From Eleftheria terrae (GTDB lineage Bacteria > Pseudomonadota > Gammaproteobacteria > Burkholderiales > Burkholderiaceae_C), in assembly GCF_030419005.1 (NCBI RefSeq), contig NZ_CP106952.1, forward strand, positions 62,001-126,000: DNA of 64,000 bases, in the 5' to 3' direction. A program made the translations under genes and the position numbers. This document shows, piece by piece, positions 1 to 8,602 of the stretch. The notes under the pieces are model-generated. The model had not been told where the DNA came from. It did no database searches and saw nothing but the letters and a program-made list of their open reading frames with translations. Position 1 is the first letter of the stretch. The number at the start of each line of letters is the position of its first letter.

Positions 1-1421
1 AGCGAGGTGCCGGCCGTGCTGCCGCTGGTCCAGCTGGCGCCTGCGGCGTTGCTCCGCAGCGCCGGGACGAACACCCGGTACTTGCCGGCGCCATCGATGT
101 AGAGGAAGGGCTTCTCGCGCGACACCGGCGTGGTGGCCAGCGTGGTGTAGGGCGGTGCCGAACCCCAGACCGCCGGGAAGCTGGTGGCCGGTGCTCCGGT
201 CACCCCCGAGAACACGATGTTCCACACACCGTCGTACCACACGCCGATCTGGCTGTCGCGGGTGTACCACTGCTGCTGCGAGCCGGAGGACACCGAGCCG
301 TCCACCTTGCTGTCGGCCAGATAGCCGCCGCTTGCGTAGCCCTGGCCGTGGTCCTGGTTCGAGGGTCCCAGGTGCAGGTTGCCGATGATGTGGACGCGCC
401 GCATCGGTGCCGCCTGCGACACCGCCCAGCGGTTGGTACCCCCCGAGGGCACCAGCGCGAAGTTCTCGGCCGAGCGCCAGAAGTTCTGGGTGGCGTTGCC
501 GGCATCACCGTAGTTCCAGCCGCTGTCGACGTTGACGTTGCCGTTGATGGTGACGTCGTCCGGCCGCAGGCCCAGCCCGACGATGGAGGTGTAGAAGCCG
601 AGGTTGGCCCAGATGCCGGAGTACTGGCCCGGCTTGAACAGGAAGGCGTGACGCTGCGGGCCGAACTGGGCGGTGGGGCTCAGCAGCTGCGGCTTGAACG
701 CGGCATCCAGCTTCGACTGGATGGTGCTCGCGGGGGTGGACGGATCGAACACCACCACATTGGGGCCGAAGTCGGGCGTGTCGGAAGTCGGCAGCCCGGG
801 CCCGCTCTTCTTCACGCGGAAGGACGAGGCGACATTGTCGAAGTCGCCGAGCGTCGCAGTGTCGGCCGTCAGCTTGCGGCTGCGGCCGCCGTAGTTGGCA
901 TGCTCGAACAGCTCGACCTCATAGCCCGCCCGGATCTTCAACGAAGAGATCTTGTCGTTCCATGCCGCGCCCACATAGCCGCTGTCGGCGTCGGCGCAGT
1001 AGGGGGTGCCACCATAGGACGCGCCGTCATAGAAGCAGGCCGCACCCGTGGCGGGCGGCGGCTCGGTCGGCGTCGTCCCGCCCACCGTGTAGCTGAAGGT
1101 GGGCGTGTCGTAGGCCGGGTTGCCGTTGTTGTAGGTGAAGGAATAGCTGATGACCTTGCCGCTGCTCACCGGCACGCGGTGCTCGTGCCGCAGGGCCGAT
1201 GCGACATAGTTCATGCGCACGTTCTGCTGGGTGCCGTTGTCGATGCGGTAGTGCGCGTCGACCCAGGTCGTGTTGACGTTCGATTTGAACCAGAGCGTCG
1301 CGCTGTCGCCGGACACCGCCACGCCCTGGGTGTAGTCGGCGGCCTGCGCATGGGCGCAGGCAAAGGACAGGACCGCCAGGGCCCAGCCGCAAAGCGGCGC
1401 GCGTAGTCGAGGGTAGTGCAT
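1..1421 (-). CDS. Secreted CBM56 / beta-gamma-crystallin / beta-helix polysaccharide-active protein (partial)
   Basis: Runs off the left edge, so only about 473 N-terminal residues are visible. The ATG start is followed by a signal peptide ending near AHAQA (about residues 1-27). Residues about 28-115 resemble a CBM56-type beta-1,3-glucan-binding module (LWFKSNVNTTWVDAHYRI, then YSFTYNNGNPAYDTP). A proline/threonine linker leads to a beta/gamma-crystallin-like module (about 128-205, ACFYDGASYGG ... LFEHANYGGRS). The rest matches the family often labelled 'adenylyl cyclase' or 'coagulation factor 5/8 type' in databases (FLFKPGQYSGIWANLGFYT, RWAVSQAAPMRRVHI), which I take to be a right-handed beta-helix. 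A role in binding and cleaving fungal or algal glucan is inferred from the modules. No catalytic residues were assigned. Confidence 0.7.
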   Translation of the reverse strand, partial: MHYPRLRAPLCGWALAVLSFACAHAQAADYTQGVAVSGDSATLWFKSNVNTTWVDAHYRIDNGTQQNVRMNYVASALRHEHRVPVSSGKVISYSFTYNNGNPAYDTPTFSYTVGGTTPTEPPPATGAACFYDGASYGGTPYCADADSGYVGAAWNDKISSLKIRAGYEVELFEHANYGGRSRKLTADTATLGDFDNVASSFRVKKSGPGLPTSDTPDFGPNVVVFDPSTPASTIQSKLDAAFKPQLLSPTAQFGPQRHAFLFKPGQYSGIWANLGFYTSIVGLGLRPDDVTINGNVNVDSGWNYGDAGNATQNFWRSAENFALVPSGGTNRWAVSQAAPMRRVHIIGNLHLGPSNQDHGQGYASGGYLADSKVDGSVSSGSQQQWYTRDSQIGVWYDGVWNIVFSGVTGAPATSFPAVWGSAPPYTTLATTPVSREKPFLYIDGAGKYRVFVPALRSNAAGASWTSGSTAGTS

Positions 1422-2345
1422 GGGTACCTTGAGAGGTGGAGTTGAACAAACGTCTCCGCACGAGCCCGGCCACGCTCCCTGCCCTGGCAATTGGCCAGGA
1501 CTCGCCCGGGGTCCGCAGAAATACCCGCCCTTGAAATCTCGCGTAAACAGTCTTTAAGCGAAAGTTAAGGCCTGCCGATTTTGAGCGGAGGTGCCCGGCA
1601 CGCCTTCGATGCTCGTAACTGGAAGCTACGCGGGTGCTGCACAGCAGCAAGCGGCGGACTTGGTACCGGTTCCAAATTCAACGCAGCCTGGAGGCCGGGC
1701 AGGCGCGAGGGGCGGCATCTCCATTGCGGCACTGCAGCGTTACGTTCTGCTGAATGTTTACATCTGAGGGAATCGCCGAAACGCACCCCGGCCGGCCACC
1801 GCACGGGGGGCCGACAAGGCCCTGCGAAGTCACCCCGCCGCGATTGCACCTCGCGGGCCGGTGGCCGGGCCTTTCGGCCGGGCCGGCGTGAATACCGCGA
1901 TGCGCTCGATTCGATGAGGGTGACCCAGCCGCAGCTGCCCGGCGGATGCTTTCGATCTTCACTACCGCCGGGGTTTCGACTTGAAAGGCAGCTGTGGGGA
2001 TCGGCTTCGACCTGGCCGAGCCGCGTCGTCAGCGGCCGCCCGGTGCGGGTGGACCAGCCGGCGAAGGATCCGGGCCGCAGCTCCACCGCCGGCGCGTTTG
2101 CGGAAGGAGTGGCTCAACCTGCCACCGGCGCGCCGGCCACTCGCGCGTTGGCTTCTTCAGCGCCGCGCCGACAGCGCCGGCCTCTTCAGCGTCACCGCTC
2201 TCGGCGCCCGGGCTCCGTCAGCGCTCGGCCCCCTGCCAGCTGCCCGAGCCGAAGGCAGCCGGTTACGACCGTTATGACATGCACTTTGCCAGCCCGGTGC
2301 GTCCGGGAGATGCTGCGGACTTCGCTTCACTACACCACCTTCACC
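1422..2345. other. Long intergenic region, no convincing gene
   Basis: About 920 bp separate the divergent CBM56 protein and beta-lactamase genes. Open frames cross it, as expected at this GC content, but none has a plausible start, recognisable domain or credible composition. The frame of the beta-lactamase stays open to about 1581, yet that extension would bury the Tat signal and is rejected. AT-richer sequence around 1535-1570 is the likeliest promoter zone for the minus-strand gene. Confidence 0.5.
1483..1499. promoter_or_regulatory. Inverted repeat upstream of the CBM56 protein
   Basis: CCTGGC and GCCAGG arms flank a 5-nt spacer, about 62 bp upstream of the start of the minus-strand gene that begins at 1421. 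It could be a regulator site or a leader hairpin; no matching regulator is encoded nearby. Confidence 0.25.
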
Positions 2346-3251
2346 ATGACGAAGATCTCCGCTTCCGGCGCCAGCGTCTCGCGCCGCACCGTGTTGGCCA
2401 GCGCCCTCTCGGCTGGCCTGGCGTCTGCCTGCGCGTCCCCATCGGTTCGCAGCCAGGCCGAGGACACGGCCGCACTGGCCGCCCTGGAGAGAAAGACCGG
2501 CGGGCAACTGGGCGTGCATGCGCTCGATACCGCGACCGGTCGCACCCTGGGCCTCAACGACGGCCTGCCCTTTGCGATGTGCTCCACTTTCAAGCTCCTG
2601 CTGGCTGCCGCGGTGCTGCACCGGCACGACCGTGAAGACGGCCTGCTCGAGACGCGCCTGACCCTGCGGCCCAGCGACATCATCGAACACTCGCCGATCA
2701 CCTCGCAGCGTGTTGCGGCCGGCTACCTCACCGTGCGCGAAGCCTGCCACGCCACCATGACGGTCAGCGACAACGGCGCGGCGAACCTGCTGCTGCCGCT
2801 GATCGGCGGCCCCGCGGGCCTGACCGAATTCCTGCGTCGCCATTGCGACGATCCGGTCACCCGCCTCGACCGCACCGAGCCGCAGCTCAACAGCAACCTG
2901 GCCGGCGACCCGCGCGACACGACGACGCCGCGCGCCATGGTGGAGACCACCCGGCGCCTGGCCACCGGCACGGTGCTCAGCGAGCGGTCGCGCACTCAGT
3001 TGTGCGGCTGGCTGGAAGCAGCCACCACCGGCATGAGCCGGCTGCGAGCCGGCCTGCCGGCGGGCTGGCGCGCAGGCGACAAGACCGGCACCGGCGCGAA
3101 CGGCGCCGCCAACGACGTCGCCATCGCCTGGCCACCGGGTCGCCCCCCGATCGTGCTGGCTGTGTACATGCGTGGCTCCCGCCAGGCACTGGAACAGCTC
3201 AACGCGGTGCATGCAGAAGTGGCCAGGATCGTGTCGGCCCGCTTCGCCTGA
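2346..3251 (+). CDS. Class A beta-lactamase with Tat signal
   Basis: Serine beta-lactamase of 301 aa that hydrolyses beta-lactam rings in the periplasm. All class A motifs are present: S80-T-F-K83 (Ambler 70-73), S141-D-N (130-132), E178 in TEPQLN (Glu166) and K246-T-G (234-236). The N-terminus has a twin-arginine motif (SRRTVLASAL) and a cysteine at residue 29 in LASAC, which may be a weak lipobox. C79, just before the catalytic serine, occupies Ambler position 69, but no partner cysteine follows the KTG motif, so the carbapenemase-type 69-238 disulfide is absent. The ATG at 2346 puts the Tat motif in its usual place. Unlike many Burkholderiales pen genes, no divergent LysR (ampR/penR) regulator flanks it. 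Confidence 0.93.
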   Translation: MTKISASGASVSRRTVLASALSAGLASACASPSVRSQAEDTAALAALERKTGGQLGVHALDTATGRTLGLNDGLPFAMCSTFKLLLAAAVLHRHDREDGLLETRLTLRPSDIIEHSPITSQRVAAGYLTVREACHATMTVSDNGAANLLLPLIGGPAGLTEFLRRHCDDPVTRLDRTEPQLNSNLAGDPRDTTTPRAMVETTRRLATGTVLSERSRTQLCGWLEAATTGMSRLRAGLPAGWRAGDKTGTGANGAANDVAIAWPPGRPPIVLAVYMRGSRQALEQLNAVHAEVARIVSARFA

Positions 3252-3637
3252 GCGTGCACAGGCAGGGCCGGCGGCAGGGATGCCGGGACGGCCGGCCGGC
3301 ACCTCGATCACCCGCCGGGCGCTGCCGCCCGGGACCTTGCCGCCTGCGAGCCGGGCGAAGCCGGCCGCCCGGCCAACGGCATGCGGGGGGGCGGCCAACG
3401 GCGTCGAGCCCTGTCCGGCAGCCCGCCGCGGGAGCAATCGTCGTTGCGCCTTGGGTAGGCTGCGGCCCTGCCGGTCGGTGGATGGAGCGAGCCGCACCAG
3501 CACCGCCGGTGCGGGGCGCCCCGGCAAGCCGCGTTTGCCTTGGCAGGCGGATGCATCAGCGAGGCATCTCGGCCGAACGGCTGCATCCGTTCGGGCCGTT
3601 GAAAGACGCCGCTCCCGCCCTGCCTTCCAACTTCACT
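3252..3637. other. Intergenic region between convergent genes
   Basis: About 385 bp between the convergent beta-lactamase and SMR genes. It is GC-rich with no recognisable gene; I see nothing else that can be supported. Confidence 0.4.
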
Positions 3638-3982
3638 CTAGCGATGGGTGCCGGCATTCGAGAACAACATGAGCAGCGTCGTGCCGCACAGGATCATGGC
3701 GACGCCCGCGATTTCCGTCCACCCCACCCGCTCGCCAAACAGCACGACGCCCACCACCACCCCGCCGACGATGCCCAGCCCCGCCCAAATGGCAGACGCA
3801 ATGCCGAGCGGAAGGACCCGCAGCGCCAGCGCGAACAACCAGAAACTGAGTCCGTAGGCCACCAGGACCACCAGCGATGGGCGGAGGCGCGTCAATCCGT
3901 CCGAGTACTTCAGCGCCGTGCTGCCGACGATTTCTGCGCCGATTGCACCCGTCAGCAGGAGATAGGCTCGCACGCTGTCCAT
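3638..3982 (-). CDS. Small multidrug resistance (SMR/EmrE-family) transporter
   Basis: The 114-aa inner-membrane protein has four predicted transmembrane helices and aligns along its whole length with EmrE. The essential membrane glutamate is E17 in GAEIVGSTALK (EmrE E14). The helix 2-3 signature SFWLFALAL...LPLGIASAIWAGLG is also conserved. SMR proteins are proton-coupled dimers that export cationic amphiphiles, guanidinium or polyamines. An AAAGGG ribosome site precedes the ATG. It lies 92 bp downstream of the GNAT/FAD fusion on the same strand, so it could be the last gene of that operon and export the product. A general quaternary-amine exporter unrelated to the operon is the alternative. 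Confidence 0.9.
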   Translation of the reverse strand: MDSVRAYLLLTGAIGAEIVGSTALKYSDGLTRLRPSLVVLVAYGLSFWLFALALRVLPLGIASAIWAGLGIVGGVVVGVVLFGERVGWTEIAGVAMILCGTTLLMLFSNAGTHR

Positions 3983-4074
3983 TGGAGATGCCCTTTCTTG
4001 TCCAGCCGCTGGTTCTCACCCCACGGCCTCTGACGGCAGGTGGCCCCGCCACCCGGTCGGCAGCTGGCCCACCG

Positions 4075-6513
4075 CTAATCCCGCCCGGCCAGGACCCGGT
4101 GGGCCGCATCCAAGCCACCGCGCAGTGCAGCCAGGGTGTCGGCCACCGGCGGCCCGCTCGCGCTGTGGGACAAGGACAGCCCGAGCGGCATGGGCGGCCC
4201 CGGCTGCGGCTCACACCCGCGCTCTGCATACGGCGACAAGCGACTGAGGCAACCGACGTCCCGCAGGTACTCCGCCGGCGCCACCACCTTGGACCAACGG
4301 ATGGCTGCCCCGAATCCAGGCAGGGTTTGTTCCAGGCAGTGGCCGATCCGTTGCCAGAGGAGCTGCGCGGCTTCTGTACCCGAATCTTCACCGGCGGGAC
4401 ACGTCGAGAAGATGGTGACCGGCCATCCTCCATCCGGCGCTCGCCCTTGCGACAGATCCGGGCAGACCAACTCGAAGCTCGGCTGCGGTGGCACTCGGCC
4501 ATTGAAGAGCTGGTGCAACTGGTCCAGCACGCCGGGCGCAATGAACGCCAGGCTGTGGTAGCCGGTCGGAAGGGGGAATGCCGCATCGAGCAGCAGGAAC
4601 ACGGCCATGGCCGAGAGACCGGCGACACGCTGTGGCACTGGATGCGGACACCCGGCCATGAGCTGGAGGGTGGCTTCCGCATCCAGGCTGCTGATCACGA
4701 TGTCGGCCGGCCAATTGCCTTGCTGCGTCCGCACGCCGACCACCTGGCCCGCCTGCACTTCGATGGCGGTAGCCGCTGCCCCGAGTTGCACGCGGCCCTG
4801 GCCGTGGCGCTCCATGAACCGCCGCAGTGACTGCGGCACGGCGGCCAGCCCCGGCGTCGGGTAGAGGCAGGCATCGGCATGACGCAGCTTGGCCAGGCCA
4901 GCGCGGACAGGCCACTGGTCGGCATCCTGCCCCTGCAGCAGGAAGGGCAGCAAGGCCAGATCGGCCGCCAAGGCAGTGGGCGCACCGATTGGCATGGCGG
5001 CCTGCGCCATCGAGCTGCCCGGCTTCAGCAGCGCTGCCTGGGCGACTCGCCACACGGCCGCGAGCTCGGCAACGCTCAGCCCCCGGCCGGCAAGCCGGCG
5101 GAGGCTCAACGGCACGCCGGCGTGAAAGGTCAGGATGCGCGCACGGCGCGTCGGCAGCCGGATGCCGTAGTACCGTGCCAACAGCGCGAAGAAACCCGGC
5201 GAGAACAAGTTGCAGCCGGCAACGAACTGCGGGCCTGCTGCGCCGAACGCCACCATGCGGCACATGCCACCGATGTCGGCCGCACGCTCCAGCACCGTCA
5301 CCTCCACGCGGGGTGCGCTGGCCAGTCGCGCCGCAGCGGCGAGCCCACCCAGGCCGGCCCCGATCACGATCGCGCGCCGCCACCCCTGCAAATGGGCCGG
5401 GCCGGAGGAGGCGGCCGGCATGGGCCGACCGGGGCAGGGTTGCGCCTCGGCCTCGACCTTTGCAGCCGGGGCGGAGAACACCACCTTCACCAGCTTTCCC
5501 ACCCCGAGAAAGTGAAGTGCCGGCGACACCGGCCGACCGTATCCGTACAGCATCCGGAGGCGGCAGCCCATTCGCGCCTTCGCCTCCTCGTTGGAAATAC
5601 CGAAATCGATCGCGTGGCACTGAAGCGCCATGGCATGCTGCACGATCGCATATCCCATGTAGCGGTGTATCGGCAGGCGGCCGATGCCTGGCGCGATGCC
5701 GGAGAAGATGGAACTGAGCAGGTCGCCGTGGCGCAGGCAAAGATCAAAGGCCACCAGCTCGCCGGCGCGCCACAACAGCAGGAAGACAGCGTCCGGGCTG
5801 GCGATCAACGCCCGGAAGTAGCCTTCGGTCAGGCGAATCTGGTCCGGATCTCGATACTTGCGATAAAGCGGCAGCCACAGCTCCAGCAGACGCGGCGCCA
5901 GCTCGGGCGAGGGGCGCTCGGCCCGCCAGCGAAAGCCGGCCTCCTGCACCCTGCGCAGGTCGCGTTTCACCGACTTTCGCCCCGATCCGCCAAGGCTTCC
6001 CAAATAGGCGTCGAAGTCGGGAAACGTCAGCGGCAGGATGGCCGTGCAATGCAGGGGCATGGGCAGGAGCTTCAGCGCGGGCGCGGCGATCGCGGTGGGA
6101 CCCGCTGCCTGGGGTGCAGGAAAGTCCCGCAGCACGAAATACAGCGCGCCGGCATGACACGCACGCTCGAATAGGGCCTGCTGGAGGAGGCCGCGGGCTT
6201 GTGGCGTGTCACACCCCGCCTGGAACGCAAAGGGCAGGCCGAGGTTGACCGGTGTGCCACTCATCCAGACTTTCGGGTGCAGGCAGCCGAAGTTGAACCG
6301 GAGGAGGCAGCCGAACCCGAGCCCGACCAAGGCAGCGCCCCTTCGCAGCACCGCATAGTCGAATCGGCAGTCCAGCCCGCTGTGCTCCAGTGAGGCCAGG
6401 TAGGCATGCCGAAAATAATCGGTGGGCGCGAGCAAGCCGTCCCATTCACCGGGCGGGAAGGCCGAGACCGTCCCCGCGACCTCGACCGTCAGTTCATCAC
6501 CGGTGGCTGCCAT
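4075..6513 (-). CDS. GNAT/FemAB-like acyltransferase fused to FAD-dependent oxidoreductase
   Basis: Fusion protein of 812 aa. Residues about 1-345 resemble the BioF2-like/Acetyltransf_6 (FemAB-type) fold, with SGRKSVKRDLRRVQEAGF and a later ISNEEAKARMGCRLRMLYGYGR segment. Such domains transfer acyl or aminoacyl groups to amines. A low-complexity linker (about 350-380) leads to a dinucleotide-binding motif, VIGAGLGGLAAAARLA (about 385), and a phytoene-desaturase/amine-oxidase-like FAD domain to the C-terminus. It starts 6 bp after the methyltransferase stop, which implies co-translation. The product is unknown. The fusion suggests that N-acylation and a desaturation or oxidation step act on the same intermediate. 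I know of no characterised protein with this architecture. Confidence 0.8.
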   Translation of the reverse strand: MAATGDELTVEVAGTVSAFPPGEWDGLLAPTDYFRHAYLASLEHSGLDCRFDYAVLRRGAALVGLGFGCLLRFNFGCLHPKVWMSGTPVNLGLPFAFQAGCDTPQARGLLQQALFERACHAGALYFVLRDFPAPQAAGPTAIAAPALKLLPMPLHCTAILPLTFPDFDAYLGSLGGSGRKSVKRDLRRVQEAGFRWRAERPSPELAPRLLELWLPLYRKYRDPDQIRLTEGYFRALIASPDAVFLLLWRAGELVAFDLCLRHGDLLSSIFSGIAPGIGRLPIHRYMGYAIVQHAMALQCHAIDFGISNEEAKARMGCRLRMLYGYGRPVSPALHFLGVGKLVKVVFSAPAAKVEAEAQPCPGRPMPAASSGPAHLQGWRRAIVIGAGLGGLAAAARLASAPRVEVTVLERAADIGGMCRMVAFGAAGPQFVAGCNLFSPGFFALLARYYGIRLPTRRARILTFHAGVPLSLRRLAGRGLSVAELAAVWRVAQAALLKPGSSMAQAAMPIGAPTALAADLALLPFLLQGQDADQWPVRAGLAKLRHADACLYPTPGLAAVPQSLRRFMERHGQGRVQLGAAATAIEVQAGQVVGVRTQQGNWPADIVISSLDAEATLQLMAGCPHPVPQRVAGLSAMAVFLLLDAAFPLPTGYHSLAFIAPGVLDQLHQLFNGRVPPQPSFELVCPDLSQGRAPDGGWPVTIFSTCPAGEDSGTEAAQLLWQRIGHCLEQTLPGFGAAIRWSKVVAPAEYLRDVGCLSRLSPYAERGCEPQPGPPMPLGLSLSHSASGPPVADTLAALRGGLDAAHRVLAGRD

Positions 6514-6519
6514 TCGCGC

Positions 6520-7365
6520 TCACCGCACAGCGTGACGTGCTTCGAACAGAATCGCCGCGCCAAGCCTCTGCACCAGGTGGAAGTCCAGGGAATGCGCCAG
6601 CGCATGGTGCTGCAATTCATCCAGTGAGTTGTCGGTGGCAAAGGTGCCATCGCGCTCGTGCAAGCGCAGGTAGAACCGGGACAAGGCTGATCCGTCGGTG
6701 GTGAGCGTGCTGGCGATGATCCTGCCCTCAGGCGCCAGGCAGCGGCGCATTTCGGAGAACACCCGGTCCTTTTCATGGAAGCAGTGGAACCCGAACAGCG
6801 AAACGATGTTGCCTATGGCGCCTGTGTTGAACGGCAGGCGGCGGGCATCTGCCCGGATCAAGAAGGTGTCGCGCAAGCCCATTGACTGACACTTCTGCCG
6901 CAGCCGGCGCAACATCGTCCAGGACAGGTCGGCCAACAGCCAGGGTCCACTGTGGCGATAGGCTGGTGCGTGGCGGAGAAAGGGACCGCCTCCGGCCGGC
7001 AGGTCCAGATGGGGCCCGGAACCCAGGCGGCTCAATTGCGAGAGGACCCCCTCGTAGTAGCGGTCTACCTTCATGCCGAGCAGCCATGCGTCGAGACGCT
7101 GCAGCCAGGGGGAGTCCATGAACCGCGCGTAACTCTCGCCCAGCAGCCCTTCATATGCATGATCGCCCGACGACCCGGTCATGTCGGCGGCGGTCATGTC
7201 CAAGATGCCGTCCACCATGGCAGGCCGGTGTCCACAGGCGGCACAACGCATGCCGTTCTCACTGTGCAAGGCGACGCTCTCGCAAAGCGGGCATCGCAAC
7301 AGCACCATGAGCCACCCAGGCATGCGGTTCCGGGCGTGCCGAGCGGGGCCTGCGTCAGAACTCAT
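6520..7365 (-). CDS. SAM-dependent methyltransferase with N-terminal zinc ribbon
   Basis: Class I methyltransferase of 281 aa. An N-terminal treble-Cys/zinc-ribbon (C25-PL-C28 ... C41-AA-C44) precedes a Rossmann methyltransferase domain. The SAM loop is HLDLPAGGGPFL (about 118-129), followed by a motif II-like acidic position (LLADLS) and a post-motif RCLAPEGRIIAST. Zinc-ribbon plus type-11 methyltransferase architecture occurs in small-molecule and RNA methylases; the operon favours a small molecule. The ATG at 7365 overlaps the end of the upstream PLP-enzyme gene by 11 bp. A second ATG at 7323 (MPGWLM) is possible because no clear ribosome site precedes the first. Confidence 0.82.
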   Translation of the reverse strand: MSSDAGPARHARNRMPGWLMVLLRCPLCESVALHSENGMRCAACGHRPAMVDGILDMTAADMTGSSGDHAYEGLLGESYARFMDSPWLQRLDAWLLGMKVDRYYEGVLSQLSRLGSGPHLDLPAGGGPFLRHAPAYRHSGPWLLADLSWTMLRRLRQKCQSMGLRDTFLIRADARRLPFNTGAIGNIVSLFGFHCFHEKDRVFSEMRRCLAPEGRIIASTLTTDGSALSRFYLRLHERDGTFATDNSLDELQHHALAHSLDFHLVQRLGAAILFEARHAVR

Positions 7366-8602
7366 AGCGCTGGCGTGCGATGAGCAAGGTATCGATGAAT
7401 CGATCGATATCGTCGTCCGTATGGCGGCTGTTCAGGATCAGCCGTATGACCGCCTGGCCGTGGCGGACCGCGGGGTATCGGAACACCGGCACGGCGAATC
7501 CCTCCGCAGCCAGGAACCGGCGCACGTCCTCGGCCGTTTGATCAGGACCGATGAAGACCGACTGGATGAAGGACTCGGTATCGTAGAGACGGAAACCCTT
7601 GTCGAGGAGGCGTCGCCGGAAATTCGCTGCGCGCGCCAGATACCGGTTCATCAGGGACGGTTCCTGGTCCAATCGGTCCAGGAGGTAGGCCGCCGTCGCG
7701 GCGGTCGGCGGCTGTATCGCTGCAGTGAAGAGCGATGTGCCGGAAAGCGCCTCGAACCCCTGCACATACTCGCGTGGGCCACTGATTGCGCCGCCCTCGA
7801 GGCCGACGGCTTTCGAGAGCGAGACCATCAGGAAGGTCGCGCGCCGCAGCTCCTGGTAATGCGTGTAATAGGGACGCTCAGGGCGACCGTAGATCATGAA
7901 TCCGTTGGCGTCGTCCACATACGACAGGGCGTGGTGACGCTCGCAGACATCGAGTAGCGCGCCAATGGGTGCAATGCCGCCATCGGAAGAGTAAATGCTT
8001 TCGAACACCACCACCTTTTTTGAGGATCGAACTCGGGACAAGACTGTTTCGAGGTGATCTGGATCGTTATGCCGGAATACAAGAAGCGTTCTTCCGAATT
8101 TCAGGTGGGAAGCGCCTTTCCATAAGCTCCAATGGCAATTCCTGTCCATGACGATGACCGCGTCCTGGTTGTCGATCGAGCACGCCTCGTCGAAGGAGAA
8201 CTGGGTGGTCATCGCGTTGAGGAACCCGATGTTGGCGAGGAGCCCGCTTGCGAAGGTGATGGTGTACTCGCGGGCGGTGATGCGGCTCAGGCATGCTTCC
8301 AGCATGGCGTGTGGCTCGCCCACGCCTTGGGTGGCGCGCGAACCGCCCGTGACTATTCCATAAGTCGTTGCCGCCCGACAGAAGTGATCGAGGATCAGCG
8401 GATCCTCTTGGAAGCCCATGAAACTGATGGAGGCGAAATTGACGAATTCGCGCTTGCCTCGACGGATCCTGGCCCCGACGATTCCTTCCGAGAGCGGCAC
8501 GTCGTATAGATAGCCTCGCTCGGTGGACGTATCGAGAAATTCGCGAAAGCCGAACCGATCGTGCTGCACCGGCAGCTCATTCCGCTGGACCGCGTCGATC
8601 AT
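7355..8602 (-). CDS. Alpha-oxoamine synthase-family PLP enzyme (BioF/SPT/CqsA-like)
   Basis: Protein of 415 aa of the fold-type I class II aminotransferase family, whose members condense an amino acid with an acyl thioester and release CO2. It shows VTGGSRATQGVGEPH (about 84-98), FASGLLANIGFLNA (117-130), the PLP-binding aspartate in VDDANG (229-234) and the Schiff-base lysine K264 in SLSKAVG. The histidine of the classical DDAHG/DEAHS motif is replaced by asparagine and the following glycine pattern is altered, so substrate or chemistry may differ from BioF or SPT. The ATG at 8602 is chosen for its AAAGGGG ribosome site; a longer frame reaches 8701 without one. This gene and its upstream region are visibly less GC-rich than neighbours, which hints at transfer. 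Confidence 0.85.
   Translation of the reverse strand: MIDAVQRNELPVQHDRFGFREFLDTSTERGYLYDVPLSEGIVGARIRRGKREFVNFASISFMGFQEDPLILDHFCRAATTYGIVTGGSRATQGVGEPHAMLEACLSRITAREYTITFASGLLANIGFLNAMTTQFSFDEACSIDNQDAVIVMDRNCHWSLWKGASHLKFGRTLLVFRHNDPDHLETVLSRVRSSKKVVVFESIYSSDGGIAPIGALLDVCERHHALSYVDDANGFMIYGRPERPYYTHYQELRRATFLMVSLSKAVGLEGGAISGPREYVQGFEALSGTSLFTAAIQPPTAATAAYLLDRLDQEPSLMNRYLARAANFRRRLLDKGFRLYDTESFIQSVFIGPDQTAEDVRRFLAAEGFAVPVFRYPAVRHGQAVIRLILNSRHTDDDIDRFIDTLLIARQRYEF

Noticed and set aside
1581..2345. N-terminal extension of the beta-lactamase reading frame
   Set aside because: It would place 255 residues of arginine/proline-rich sequence before a Tat signal peptide; the true start is the ATG at 2346.
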